Assembly: GCF_000346465.2 (NCBI RefSeq)
Contig: NC_034012.1
Location: 22,396,719 to 22,460,718 of the forward strand
DNA length: 64,000 bases
Source: Prunus persica
Taxonomy: Eukaryota > Streptophyta > Magnoliopsida > Rosales > Rosaceae
Direction of reading: 5' to 3'
Shown: piece by piece, positions 25,668 through 38,300 of the stretch
How the letters are laid out: each line of letters begins with the position of its first letter
Position numbering within the stretch: position 1 is the first letter of the stretch
Notes under the pieces: model-generated
Told to the model about the DNA's origin: nothing
Seen by the model: the letters and a program-made list of their open reading frames with translations, nothing else
Databases searched by the model: none
Program-made: the position numbers and the translations under genes

Positions 25668-26617
25668 CTCTACCCTGGGTCCGGGGAATGGGCCTTGAAC
25701 CTCAAATCCAATTTTGAGCCCAATAGAATTCCCACACCCAATTAATTAACTACTCTCAATTAACTTAATTAATCTATGCTCATCATATTCATTTAATTCC
25801 ACATCACAATCTTTTGAGTGTGGGATCCATTAGATTCTAATCGGCAAGGCAATGAGTGATTTAAAGGTTTCCTTAATCGATTGTGAATTAAAGCTCCCTT
25901 TTAATTCTCCATTTTGTTAAGACCTATTGTGGTTAATCCGCAGAGTTTTCACAAGTCGCGAGTGACGTCTAACAACATATCATGACTACCCAAGCAAATA
26001 TAGAAAAGATTGAGAACCTATTCACTTGGAATTACGATTAATGCAATGGGGTCCTTCTCTAAACTCAAATGCCCTTGGTCAATTCATTAGAGCACATAAG
26101 AGATGTCAAGCTCCTAATGCGAATCCCAAGTTTGTACAATTCATATGAGCATGAATAGAAATGGCATTCCCAATCAAACGTTTTGGCCAAAGACTCCCGA
26201 ATCACATTTTAAGAGCATTCTTCCACTTTATTGAAGGTAGAGATTCTTTGTTGTACACTCACAAGCCTTCATCAATTAATCGAGGAATCCAACCATACCT
26301 TCAGTCATACCCATAAGATGCGACTATATAGCATGATCTAAGATCAAAAACAATTGTGGCGCCTCATATCTAAGGACTAATCTACATTATTGCAACTTAG
26401 AGATCTTGTTTGACATTCAAGTAAAACTTAAATCCCATTCAATTTAGAGATCTTTACATTTCTTTCCTCATCTCACAGGCCAGATACTTGTTGGTTAAGC
26501 AAATAAAAATTAATGAGATAATTACTTACAACAATATATTTTCCTATAAAGATTAATAATAATCGAAATATCCATAAATATTACATGATATGATTACCTT
26601 CAGGGCATATTTCTAAC
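25668..26617 (-). mobile_element. Copia-type LTR-like repeat, minus orientation
   Basis: On the minus strand the stretch starts TGTTAGAAATATGCCC at 26617, a start I associate with plant copia LTRs, and it is non-coding throughout. The far edge and target duplication were not resolved. Confidence 0.4.
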
Positions 26618-26812
26618 AAATCATGCCAAAATATATTTGTGGTCATATCATCTCCATCAAGGTGCATTTCTTAAGAAAAGAATAATCATCCAACTGCACT
26701 TTCTGAAAAATTGCGATATAGCACGAGCATCTCCCTTTTCCATATTGGTCTATCTCTATCTTTTTTATGTCTGTAATTTTAGTAATCTTTATCCAAACAC
26801 TCAAGATTCTCT

Positions 26813-26838
26813 CACTACTACAAAAAGTGAAAAAGACG
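26813..26838 (+). repeat. CACTA left terminal inverted repeat
   Basis: It reads CACTACTACAAAAAGTGAAA and on to AAGACGAC. It pairs with 40287-40312, whose complement is CACTACTACAAAAAAGCAAA followed by AAGACGAC. Confidence 0.92.
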
Positions 26839-27760
26839 ACCAGAAAACAACGACGGTCTAAGTGAAAACCGTCGTGGTTTTTAAAAAGACGACGGTTCTA
26901 AAAACACCGTCGTGTAATACCACCTTAGACAACTAAAAATGGAGATTCAAATGGCTGTTCAAAAACAACGACGTACCTAATTAAACAACCGACGTCTATT
27001 TGAAACAGATTTCCGCAGTGTAAAATCAAAGCCAACAAAGAACGGCAGAAGTTATGAATCGACCGACGTAGAAAGTAAAGACGACGATTTCAATAAAAAC
27101 CGCCGTTTTTACTCATAAAATAACACGACGAGGTTTTCGTATAAGACGCCGTATAATTACAAACAAATCCACGGCTTTAAAATACAAAATATCGCCGTAT
27201 TAAATTAATGTACAACGACGGAAAATATAAATATATCGACGTCATTCTTGTATAGTTCTACGACGTTATCTTTAAATCGTACTATAAAATTTAACGTCGT
27301 ATTTATTCATTTTATACGTCGTACCTTTAATTTAAACCGTCGTCTTAATAAGAATTTTTGTTAACGACGGTTATATTATATCTAACGACGTTTAAAAAAC
27401 AAATCAACGTCGCTCAACAAATATATTACGTCGTCTTAGTCTTACTTAAGACGACAAAAAACGACGACAGTAATACAAAAACAGTCGTTGTTTTTATATT
27501 CTTATTTTATTTAAATCTGTCATCCAAAAAAGAAACTTTACATATTCCAGAACATTAATTTCCTTCATTTTAAATTTCCTCCGGAAAAAAAAAAACTCTA
27601 TTTATAACGCACTGTAATTGAAAAATAAACTGAAAGGTCACGGGAAAAAAAATTCTATTCATAATTTAAAAATTCAAATCCACGTCGGTTATATTAAACC
27701 TAACGACGTTAAATGAAAAGATTCCACGTCGCAAAACAAATATTGCGTCGTGTTAGTTTA
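26839..27760 (+). repeat. CACTA 5' subterminal motif array
   Basis: Short motifs built on CGTCG / CGACG (ACGACGG, CCGTCGT, ACGTCG) occur about every 20-40 bp in both orientations within AT-rich DNA. Subterminal repeats of this kind are the transposase-binding sites of En/Spm elements. The array resumes at 28180-28460 and 28850-29490, on either side of the gene-1 leader. Confidence 0.9.
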
Positions 27761-27867
27761 GGGTTTCTTTAACAGTTTCAGTTTCTTTAACAGTTTGGAT
27801 CTGACGGATCTTCTTAGCCAAGAAAATCAAGCAGAGGATCAGGCACATTTGATCTTCAGATTTCCCT

Positions 27868-28067
27868 GAGAAGCGAACTTTCCTTCGACAGCGAGTGGAG
27901 GCCAGGCTTGCATCTCTTTTGATGGAAAGCAAGGAGTATTCAGAAGCACTAAGTGTCCTATCAGGCTTGATCAAGGAAGTGAGAAGGCTAGTTGACAAGC
28001 TTCTTCTTGTGGACATATATTTGATGCGAGTAAGCTCAATTTCTCTTTGAGAAAGACATCCAAATTA
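27868..28067 (+). pseudogene. RPN6: Captured 26S proteasome RPN6 (PSMD11) gene fragment
   Basis: The plus strand reads EKRTFLRQRVEARLASLLME then SKEYSEALSVLSGLIKEVRR and DKLLLVDIYL. A shift of frame follows, and ASKLNFSLRK continues to about 28067. This is a conserved N-terminal helical-repeat part of RPN6, the lid subunit that braces the 19S regulatory particle. Only about 65 codons are present, with at least one frameshift and no start or stop of its own. It is a transduplicated host fragment within the CACTA 5' arm. Confidence 0.8.
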
Positions 28068-28559
28068 TTGTCTTTGAGACGTGAGAGACAGTGTCTCTGA
28101 GAGAGGAAGAACTTGGAACCCTAAATGTAAATCGAAAATGAATGAAAGCGACAAATTTATAGAATAAATTTTTAAAACCAACGGCGGTCCTTACAAAAAA
28201 CCGTCGTTTAAATTGTAAAATCAACGTCGGTATTACCGACGTATATTACAGAAATCCACGTCGGTACATTAATAAAAACGACGTGTTAAATAATCTACCA
28301 TGACGCGAGTTATTACTTATGTACTTTAATTTTTGAGTTTACTACGACGGTACCTACAACACTACTGTCGTATTTATTTACCACGTCCGAAATTAAATTT
28401 ACCGTCGTATTTTTTAATTTATACGTCGTAGTTATATGTAACCGCCGTATTATTTTTTTGAAATGGTTTTATATGTAAGCAACTTTTCGTCTACCTGACT
28501 TACACATGCACTATTTCCAAACCCGATTAAAAATTTCAATCTCCCAGAGAAAACTTTTA

Positions 28560-28675
28560 GACTTTTTTCCTTGTCAGAGCACTGTCAGAGTATCTCATCG
28601 TCTTCCTCTCGTCTTCTTCGTCGTCTCTGAACTTAAACATCGATCGTCTTCCTCTTGCTTTCATTGCACACAAAA
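28560..28675 (+). promoter_or_regulatory. Probable 5' untranslated exon of CACTA gene 1
   Basis: A CT-rich leader-like stretch ends AAAAG followed by GTAAGC at 28676. The next good acceptor before the start codon is TTGCAG at 29529-29534, giving a leader intron of about 860 bp that is again full of CGTCG motifs. The transcription start is not visible from sequence alone. Confidence 0.4.
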
Positions 28676-28984
28676 GGTAAGCTTTCATTTTCACTATTTT
28701 GGTTGCTGTTTTGCATGCTCATACGTTTTTTGTTTGAAAAATCTTTTTACCTTTTTTCTGGCCAAAATCATTTTACTTCTTTCCAAGTTCGATAAAATTT
28801 ACAGACAAAGAGGGAAAGTTTCCAACTTTGAAGACAACTACCTCAACTAAATAAGACGACGGTAGCTTCTTATTTACATGGTTAAATATGTAGACCACGA
28901 CGGTTCGTCAGTCGTTCTAGCGTCGTCTGAAAATTGACAAAGTTGTTTTTAAAATTATAGTCTTTTTTTTATTTGCTTGTTTAA

Positions 28985-29250
28985 TTGCAGGTTTGATTTC
29001 TCTGAACAATGGTTTTTGTTTTTCCCTAATTTGATAAAATATAAAGAAAAAAAATTAGGGTTGGTATCTAATATAGACGGCAGTATCTTATTGTTTTACG
29101 TCGTGTGAATGTTAATACCACGACGTCATATTAAAATACCGTCGTCTATATAAGATTCAAAAACTTTCTTTCTTGGCCTTGTATTTTATCAAATTAGAAA
29201 ACAAAAACCATGGTTCAGAAAAATCAAATCTGCAATCAAACATTTACAGA
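28985..29250. repeat. Inverted repeat in the gene-1 leader intron
   Basis: The stretch near 28990-29045, containing GAACAATGGTTTTTGTTTT and TAATTTGATAAAATA, recurs as an inverted copy near 29172-29245. About 130 bp containing array motifs lies between the arms. A transcript could fold into a hairpin of some 55-60 bp. Confidence 0.7.
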
Positions 29251-29548
29251 GAAAGAAAGAAGGGTTTTGGATCCTTATATAGACGACGGTATATTACTAC
29301 TGACGTCGTGTGAACATCAATACCACGACGTTATATAAATATTCCGTCGTTTATAGTTAATTATCACGTCGTTTATAGTTAATTATTTCGTCGTTGTTTA
29401 ATTACCTTGGTTTTAAACATTTATTACGTCTGATATTATTTCATTGCGTCGTTTAAAATCATATCATACGTCGTATTTTATTAATAACCGTCGTTTGTGT
29501 TCTTAATCTTTTCTTGAAATATTTTCACTTGCAGTTTTGTCTGTAAAA

Positions 29549-32500
29549 ATGGTTTCTCACCAAGACCAAAGTAAGGATTCTGGCTCCAAGAAAAATGGAG
29601 GTAAGGACCTTGGAATGGTACCTCCTCAAGAGAAGTCTTCGAAGATACTGAAGTCTTCGAAGAAGATGAAGTTTGCTTCATCATCTGCTGATACAGAACC
29701 AACCAGCGCGACAACAATCTCTGATGATTCAAAGGCTGGTCGAGGTATGAGCACAATGCCTCGTGTTGTGAAGAGAAAACTTCAGAAACTGAGGCCAATT
29801 GTTGAGTACAATAAAAGGGGGAAAGGAATTGGCCAAGCACATATTGAGATGCAGTCCTATATTGGTGTGTTGGCACGCTCCAGAGTTCCACTTGTGGACT
29901 TGAAATGGGCTCAAATCCCCAAGGATATAAAGGAGCAGATTTGGGAAGCAGTTGACATTGCCTTTGTGGTAGGTCAAGGGGGCAAGAACTCTGTCTTAGC
30001 TTCTGCTGCCAAGAAATGGAAGGATTTCAAGTCTACACTAACGAGGCATTATATCCTTCCATACACCAATGACAGGGAGAGATTAAGCCAACCCCCTGAA
30101 ACATATAAATTCATTGAGAAAGCACAATGGGATGCCTTTGTAGCTTCAAGGTTATCCAAAGATTTTGAGTCTGTGCATTCTCAACATGCACAGATTAGGG
30201 AGAAACTCGAGTACAATCATCGATTGTCTCGAAAAGGATATGCCGGTTTGGAGGATCAATTAGAGGAAACCATGCCTGGGGTAGAAATTGATCGATCTAC
30301 CTTATGGAAGAGAGCTAGACAGGACAAACATGGTAACATCCCTGATCCAAAGGTGGCAGAGAAAGCAAAATTAATTGTAAGCCTACTCACTCTGTTTTAA
30401 ATTTTTATTAAACTGTGAATAATTCTTATTACGTCTTATGTTATATTTTGCGTCGTGTGAATGATATTACCACGTCGACATATTTTAAAAAACGTCGTTA
30501 AAGGTCTAAATCAGGAATCACAACTCTGTTTTCTGTAATTATAGCATAAGATGTCGGTGGTTCATTTTCGCGTCGTCTGTATTAAATTACTACGTCGAAA
30601 TGTTTTAAACAACGTCGTTAAAGGTGTGAATATTGAATCATCCCTCTGTTGTCTGTAAATAAAGCATCAGACGTCGGTGGTTTATTAATTTCGTCGTTTT
30701 AAAAAACTAACCACGTCGGTATAACTACCGTCGTGATAAATTATAATAACGTCGATTTATATGTTATTGCGTCGTGTGAAATTATATAATACGTCGTTTG
30801 TATATAAATAACCGTCGTGTGTTTTTGTTCTTACTTTTTTATATATCTTTGTTTTAGGATGATTTGCAAAAACAAGTCTCGGAAGGCAAAGTCAATGTTT
30901 CTGGCAGCAATGATGTGCTGACCATGGCTTTGGGCCCCGAGCATCCAGGCAGACTCAGAGGAGTAGGTGCTGGGATCTCACCAAGGCAATATTTCAATTT
31001 ACCCAAACCACAGAGAGTGAGCTTTGACGACCGTTTGAAGGACAGTTTAAGAGTTCTCCTTCAAGAAGAGACTAAAAAGATGGAGGCTAAGGCAAGGGAA
31101 GAGGCTTTAAGGATGGAGGCTAGAACGAAACAATTGGTAGAGGCTGAGAGGGAGCATTTCCTGAGTCAGCTTTCCCAATTAATTCCCAATTTTGATCCAA
31201 CCATGCTTAAACCCAGAATTAGCCAAAGTCCCAAAAATCCAATGTCTGACAAAGCAAGCTGCTCTGGAGGTGATGTGAGATCCCAGCATTTTGAGGATGA
31301 TACTGCCAAAAATGGGAAACATCAGGAAGAAAAGGTAACATATCTGAACTTTGAATTCTCTGTTTTTTTAAAAACCATTAGACGTCGTTATTATTAATAA
31401 AACCGTCGTTTGAAATACATACCACGACGATTTTAAAACTAAACCGTCGTTTGTATTTCAATACCACGTCGTATTTAGTTTACTTGTTTTACACGCCATT
31501 AAACGTCGTTATTTTTAAAACTTTGTGGTTTTTAGACGACGGAGTTAGTCATTCCCGACGTCATATATGAAGAAAATAAAGAAGAAAAACAAGATGAAAA
31601 GGAGAAAGAAGATGACGACCAGGTATGTTCACATAACTTTGCCTTTTTTATTTGTTTTTCAAAATTCCAGACGTCGATATTTTTCTTTAAACCGTCGTTT
31701 GTTTACAACTTAGACGGCGGAATGTTTTTCTAAGACGTAATAAATTATTCACCACGACGGTTTTCTCACCGTCGTTTAAATTCATTTCAGACGACGTTTT
31801 ATTCCTTAAACCGTCGTTTTTATTGAATTACCACGTCATTTTTTTTATTTCTTTAAACAGGTTATTAAAGGTGTTGATTATTCAAATATGGAGGCACCAT
31901 CTTCTTTAAAATCCCTTTGTCGTTATGTGGAAACGACACTCGTGCCTCAGGATAAGACCCTGCACTTTACAATTGATAAGGAGGTCTTTGGTCTAGAGCG
32001 CGATACCTTCCTCTTGCCTGAAGATATTACACAATTTGCAGGCATGGAAGAAATAGGAGCCACTGTCATTGCTGTATATATGAGGTTTGTCATTCTAAAA
32101 TAATACGTCGTTGGTTTATTTATTGCGTCGTCTTAACTAACTAACGACGTCATTAGTATGTACCGTCGTGGTAAATATATTATAACGTCGTTGTCTATTT
32201 CAGTACGTCGTGTGAAATTTTATAATACGTCGTTTTGTTATACATAACCGTCGTGTGTTTTTTTGTATATATGAGGTTTGTCATTCTAAAATAATACGTC
32301 GTTGGTTTATTTATTGCGTCGTCTTAACTAACTAACCACGTCGTTAGTATGTACCGTCGTGATAAATATATTATAACGTCGTTGTCTATTCCAGTACGTC
32401 GTGTGAAATCTTATAATACGTCGTTTGTTATACATAACCGTCGTGTGTTTTTTTGTGCTGACTTGTTTATATTATTTTATATATTTAGGTACTTACACGA

Positions 32501-33433
32501 TATTTTGAAACGAGCAAATATGTGCTCCATGGTTGGCTTTATCGACCCTGCTACAGTTAGTGCCAGCTCTGGCACAATAGCTGACAGATCACGCCTACTA
32601 GCAGCTCGACTTCAGAGGACTGACGGTGAACAGATTTTCCTGATGCCTTACAATCCAGGGTTAGTCTCCTTAACAGGATTTTGTTTTTATGATTTTCAAT
32701 AAATGACAGCGTATAAACTAACCACGTCGGTGTTTTATTTTATTGAGTCGTTTGAAACTACTAACCACGTCGGTAGTTATTTATTTTCGTTATAAATATA
32801 TAATGTCGTCGATTGCTACTTTATTTCGTCGTGTGAAATATTATAATACGTCGTTTTTGTAAATAACCGTCGTTTTTATATTAATTTTGTGCAGCCGTCA
32901 TTGGATCTTGCTGATTGTAAGGGCAAAGAGAGAAACCGTCTATTTTCTGGATCCTCTGCCAGGAAATCGTGTGGTCGATGAAGAGGCCAAAAATATCGTG
33001 AACAGTGCTATAAAAATTTATAATTCTCACATTGCCAGACCAGGCCGTAAGGCAGTTATTTGGAAAACTCTGTCAGGCACACCAAAGCAACCCAGCAATG
33101 TCGAATGCGGGTATTATGTGATGCGCTTCATGAGGGACATCATCATGGATCCTTCCTTGGGGTTTGAGAAGAAGGTAAGAAGAAATTACCTTCATACATT
33201 TTACGTCGTTTTTTGTATTATCAACGACGGTGATGTAAAATTACCGTCGTTGAATAGATATACTACGTCGGTTATGGTCGTCTGTGATTGAATTTCCTTT
33301 TATTTATAAACCCTAATAATCATTGTTTATGCAGTATGCCAAGGGAGGAAAACAGGAAGAGCCATACCCCCAAGAAGCAATTGATGAAGTCCGGAATGAA
33401 TGGGCAGAGTTTGTTTGCCTTCACCTGGAATAG
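29549..33433 (+). CDS. CACTA gene 1: Plant_transp (Ptta/En/Spm) protein fused to a C48 Ulp1-type protease
   Basis: Seven exons splice in frame to 721 codons plus a stop: 29549-30376, 30858-31334, 31536-31622, 31861-32084, 32489-32659, 32895-33174 and 33335-33433. All introns have GT..AG ends. Residues about 90-260 match the plant transposase (Ptta/En/Spm) domain, including WKDFKSTLTRHYILP and QWDAFVASRLSKDF. A charged coiled-coil-like linker with an acidic Glu/Lys/Asp tract follows, up to residue 464. Residues about 540-700 are an Ulp1/C48 SUMO-protease-like domain with the full catalytic set: His598 (RHW), Asp615 (FLDP), Gln661 and Cys667 (ECGYY). In the CACTA family, proteins of the first type bind subterminal repeats; the protease partner suggests control of SUMO conjugates. 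That joint role is inferred. The ATG is the first after the TTGCAG acceptor. All six introns carry array motifs. Confidence 0.85.
30377..30857 (+). repeat. Motif array inside intron 1 of CACTA gene 1
   Basis: By eye I count 15 ACGTC / CGTCG-type motifs in 481 bp, nearly all in the same orientation (CGTCG on the coding strand), with AT-rich spacers of 15-40 bp. The preceding 828-bp exon has essentially none. Confidence 0.9.
32074..32455 (+). repeat. 191-bp tandem duplication spanning an exon-intron junction of gene 1
   Basis: GTATATATGAGGTTTGTC occurs at 32074 and again at 32265, and the following 170 bp with about seven CGTCG motifs is repeated almost perfectly. The duplicated unit contains the exon-4 donor (AG followed by GTTTGT), so two equivalent donors are present. 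Confidence 0.92.
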
Positions 33434-35355
33434 GGGAATTATTGAACACTTGATATTTATGTATAATGTACAAATTTTGTCTATAATATATAATGTAAAA
33501 ATTTGTTGAGGTTTTCTTAAATTAAAAAAAAAACAAACATACAAATTGCGTAACCGACGTGTAATACTTTTCCAACGACATAATAAAGTCAAAAGCCGTC
33601 GTTTTTTGTTGTTTCGTTTTAAACAAATCCGACGTAAAAGGATATTTAGACGACGTTCTTTGAACAATTGAGCCGTTTATGGTTTACAACGTCTTCAATT
33701 TCTTAAGGGTTCAGGGTAGTACTTTGTAACGACAGCCGTTAAGTCGTGGAATATATATTTTACGTCGGATAGTTAAATATCCACCATGGTTTCTCATTTA
33801 AACGACGTCATTTTAACAACTTAGTCGTCTATTACAATTTACAATGTCTACAATTTATTAACACCGACGTGGTTTGTTGTTGTGATAAGAATATTTTATT
33901 ATTTTTATATCAAAATATTCAAAATAAATTTAAAATAAATTAGAAAAATGCAAAGTCAACTCCTATGAAGTCATTGATATATTTTCTTCCCCCTAAACCT
34001 TGAAAAAATTCATTTTGAATAACAAAAATTTAAAATGACCATCCAAAACAAAATTGTTTTGATGAGTCATAAAATCACTTCTAGTTTTATGGTTTAGGGT
34101 TTAGAGTCTAGGGTTTAGAGATTAGGGTTGTTATTTATTGGGGTTTATTTTTAAAGTATAATTTTTGGGTAGGCTAGGGTATATATTAGGCTGTAAAACC
34201 ATAAACCCTTTTATAAACTTAATTTTTAAAATTATATAATTTAGTTTTAAGGGTTTAGGGTATTAATTGTTAACGACGGTGGTTGAGTCGTGGAATACAT
34301 ATGTTACGTCGTGCAGTAAAATATCCGACATGGTTTCTACTTTAAACGACGTCATTTTAATATGTAAGTCGTCTATTACAATTTACAACGTTTTCAATTT
34401 CTTAACCCCGACGTGGTTTTTCAGTCGTCTTTATATCAAAATATTCAACATAAATTTAAAATTAATCCGAAAATGAAGCGTCAAAATAAACGGCGTTACG
34501 TTCAGTGTTTCCGTCGTGGAATATTAGATTTACGTCGTTTCTTGTAGAACTTTCGCCATGATTTTTCTTTCGACGTTTTATATAGCGCGCGCTCTAAAAA
34601 TTTTCGCGCGCCCTAAATTTTTTTATATTTGGCTCTTATTCTTATACTTCTAACCCTGAACCCTAAAATTTTCAGATTTCGCGCAACATAACATTTCGCT
34701 CTCTCACTTCTGCTCTAATTAAAAGTTGCACTCTCCAGGCTCCGTCGAATCTGTGAGCTCGTCCAACCTGTAAGTACAAACCCTATCTTCCCCTTGTAAA
34801 TTCATTGAATGATATTAGGTTGTTTTGTTAAAGGGTTTTAGGTATATGCTTTGCGATCTGTTAATAATGTGCTTATAGGTATGGGTTCATGGATTTTCTG
34901 TTTAATGGGTTCATGGATTTTCTGTTTAATGGGTTCATGGATTACATTATCTGTTATGTTGAATTGGGAATGGATTTAATTTTGTCGGATCTTTTAATCA
35001 CCCTATGTTATGTTGAATTGGGAATGGATTTATTGTTTTCATGCTTGGTTTCATGTATATGTTGGTTTCTTGCTTGGTTTCATATATATGTTGTGTTCTT
35101 AATGGGTTTTGGGTTCTTGAAAATAAACTGAGACACGACGCCTTTTTAGGCATACGACGGCGATTACACGACGGTTTATTAGACAACGTTTGTTGAAAAT
35201 CCGTCGTCTATATATGCCAAATACGTCTGTTTTTGTTTAAAACCCGTCGTCTCTGTTGTGTATTACTTGCTATTAGATCTTTGTATAATCTGCTATAGTG
35301 ATGGTCATTGCCTGTATTTTCACTTTATTATAGATAATAGGTTATAGTGTCGGAG
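33434..35355 (+). repeat. CACTA intergenic spacer with motifs and a direct repeat
   Basis: Motifs of the CGTCG type continue at lower density. A block of about 240 bp near 33708-33955 recurs near 34248-34485, sharing GAGTCGTGGAATA-type, ACGACGTCATTTTAA and GTCGTCTATTACAATTTACA strings. TTTAGGGTTTAG-like telomere-type words lie between them. A leader exon for gene 2 may end ACCT followed by GTAAGT at 34770, with an acceptor TATTATAG at 35326-35333. Confidence 0.7.
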
Positions 35356-38300
35356 ATGGATAAGTCATGGATGCACTGGGATAGAAGATCGAAGGCATAT
35401 GAGTTTGGGGTGGAAGCATTTTTGAACTTTGCTGTAGAAAATCTTCTAACTACAACACATATCCGTTGTCCATGTGTTAAATGTGTTAATTTGAAGTTGT
35501 TTGGGGTTGGAATTATAAGGGATCACTTATACTTTAATGGAATTGACCAAAGCTATAAGAATTGGACATTTCACGGAGAACCTTGGGAAGCAACTACTAA
35601 TGCTAGTAGAAATGTTGAAGAAGATGATGGCCATAGTAGGTACAGTTTTGTGTCTGAAGAAATTGATATGGATGATAATGATTTTGGTGATTTTGGTTCC
35701 GATCCGTATGAGTTTGCCAATGTGATTGGGGATGGAGATCAACCAGTGTACCCTGGTTGTAGAAAGTACACGAAGTTATCGGCCTTAGTGAAGTTGTATA
35801 ATTTGAAGGCAAAACATGGGATGAGTGATGTCTGTATTACAGAATTATTGATACTTCAAGGCGATTTGCTTCCAGAAGGAAATACAATACCAACCTCTAT
35901 GTATGAGGCTAAAAAGACTTTGTGTGCATTGGGGCTGAGTTATGAGAAAATGCACGCATGCCCCAATGATTGCATATTGTATAGGAAGGAGTATGAGAAT
36001 TCAACTAATTGTCCTACTTGTGGTATCTCAAGGTGGAAGGAAGGCAAAGATTCAATCTTGAAAGAGGGTGTGCCAGCGAAGGTGGTGTGGTATTTTCCTC
36101 CAATTCGAAGGTTTAAAAGGATGTTTCAATCACATGAGACAGCTAAGAGTTTGACTTGGCATGCTGCTAGAAAATCAATTGACGGTCAGATGTCTCATCC
36201 GGCAGATTCCCCGTCTTGGAAACTTCTTGATGATAAATGGCCTGAGTTTGGTAATGAGCCGAGAAACTTGAGATTGGCTCTTTCATCTGATGGATTCAAT
36301 CCCCACAGTTCTCTAAGTAGCAGATATAGTTGTTGGCCGGTTATCTTAGTTACATATAATCTCCCTCCATGGCTGTGCATGAAACGAAAGTTCATGATGT
36401 TAACCTTATTGATTTCCGGTCCTAAACAACCCGGAAATGATATAGACGTCTACTTGGAGCCTTTGATTGATGATTTAAAATCTTTGTGGGATGAGATTAG
36501 AGGAGTGTATGATGCACATAATGGAGAATACTTTACACTCAGAGCTGCATTAATGTGGACAATTAATGATTTCCTCGCCTATGGAAACTTATCTGGTTGT
36601 GTTGTTAAAGGATATAAAGCTTGTCCAATATGCGGCGATGATACACCTAGTCACAGGTTGAAAAATGGCCACAAAATTTGTTACATTGGGCATAGAAAAT
36701 GGTTAACAATCAATCATCCATATAGGAGGCAACGTGCAGCTTTTAATGGGAAACCTGAATATGGCATACCTCCCGAGCCATTAACCGGAGAAGAAGTGCT
36801 GCATATGGTTGAAAATGGTGACAGAGTTTGTTGGAAGAAGAAATCAATATTCTTTGATCTCGAGTATTGGAAATACCTTCCTGTGAGGCATGCCCTAGAT
36901 GTTATGCACATTGAGAAGAATGTTTGCGATAGTATCATTGGTACATTGCTGGAGATCCCTGGAAAAAATAAAGATGGGATTGCTGCTCGATTAGATTTAT
37001 TGAACATGGGGGTCAAAACTGATTTGCAACCCGAGTATGGAGAAAGACGTACTCGTTTGCCTCCTGGGCCTTGGAATTTGTCAAGAGCAGAGAAGAGAGA
37101 GGTTTGCAATTCTTTCTATGGTATGAAGGTCCCTGAAGGTTATTCTTCAAATATTAAAAATCTTGTATCTTTACAAGATTCAAGACTTCTTGGCCTTAAA
37201 TCACATGATTGTCATACCTTAATGCAACAATTGCTCCCTGTGGCAATTCGTTCTGTTTTGGAGAAGCCTGCAAGGTATGCAATAACTCGTTTGTGCTTCT
37301 TCTTCAATGCTATATGTGCAAAGACTGTTGATGTTTCCAAGCTAGATAAGTTGGAAGAAGATGTAGTAGTTACTCTGTGTTTGCTTGAGAAGTACTTTCC
37401 CCCTTCATTCTTTGATATCATGGTTCATCTAGTAGTACATCTTGTCAGAGAAGTTCGTCTATGTGGGCCAGTATATTTTAGGTGGATGTATCCGTTTGAA
37501 AGATATATGAAAGTGCTGAAGGGGTATGTTCAGAATCGTACTCGTCCCGAAGGTTGCATTGCTGAGCGGTATATAGCTGAAGAAGCGGTAGAGTTTTGTA
37601 CTCAGCATTTATCTGATGTTAGTACAGTTGGAGTGCCTTCAAGCCAAAAGATGGGAGTTTCAAAGCCATTATCAGGTTGCACAGTGAGCGTAGTTGATCA
37701 GGACCTGTTGAATCAAGCACATCTATATGTCTTGGAGAATACGGAGGAAGTCCTACCTTATATCGAGTACGTATGAGTTTTATTCTTTAAGTTTCCATTT
37801 TAAATTATTTCTTATGTTTATCTTCTATATTTGGGACCGTAATGCTTGAATTTTTCGTGTCATGTAGGCAACATATGATCCACATCAAGACTGCTTATCC
37901 AAAATTTAGAAAGAGAACAAAGTGGCTGCAGGATAAGCACAATAGCACTTTCATTCAATGGCTACGCTTCAAGGTATATGTTGTTGAATAACATATTTCT
38001 CTTTTAATTTTCTTCTTATTTATATGTTAGATTGAATTAAGATATGATTAATTTGCAGGTTCAAAGTGAACTTGAGGAAGACAATCATGGCGTATCAGAA
38101 AATTTAAGGTGGCTAGCAGCTGGTCCAAACATGTCAGTGCCATTATATAGGAGCTATCTTATTAAAGGTATTAAATTCAATATCAAGGCACAAGATGATG
38201 TGCGGACAACTCAAAATAGTGGAGTTTATTTACTTGCACATACCATGCAAGTTGCTAGTGCCAAGGATAAAAACCCAATTCTCTCAAATATGGGTTTCTA

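Noticed and set aside
27753..28016. 87-codon minus-strand frame in the CACTA 5' arm
   Set aside because: It is a shadow of the plus-strand RPN6 fragment, which has the recognisable protein.
26839..29490. CRISPR-like or satellite array of short spaced repeats
   Set aside because: The units are degenerate 6-8-bp words in both orientations inside a CACTA transposon in a plant genome; they fit transposase-binding subterminal repeats.
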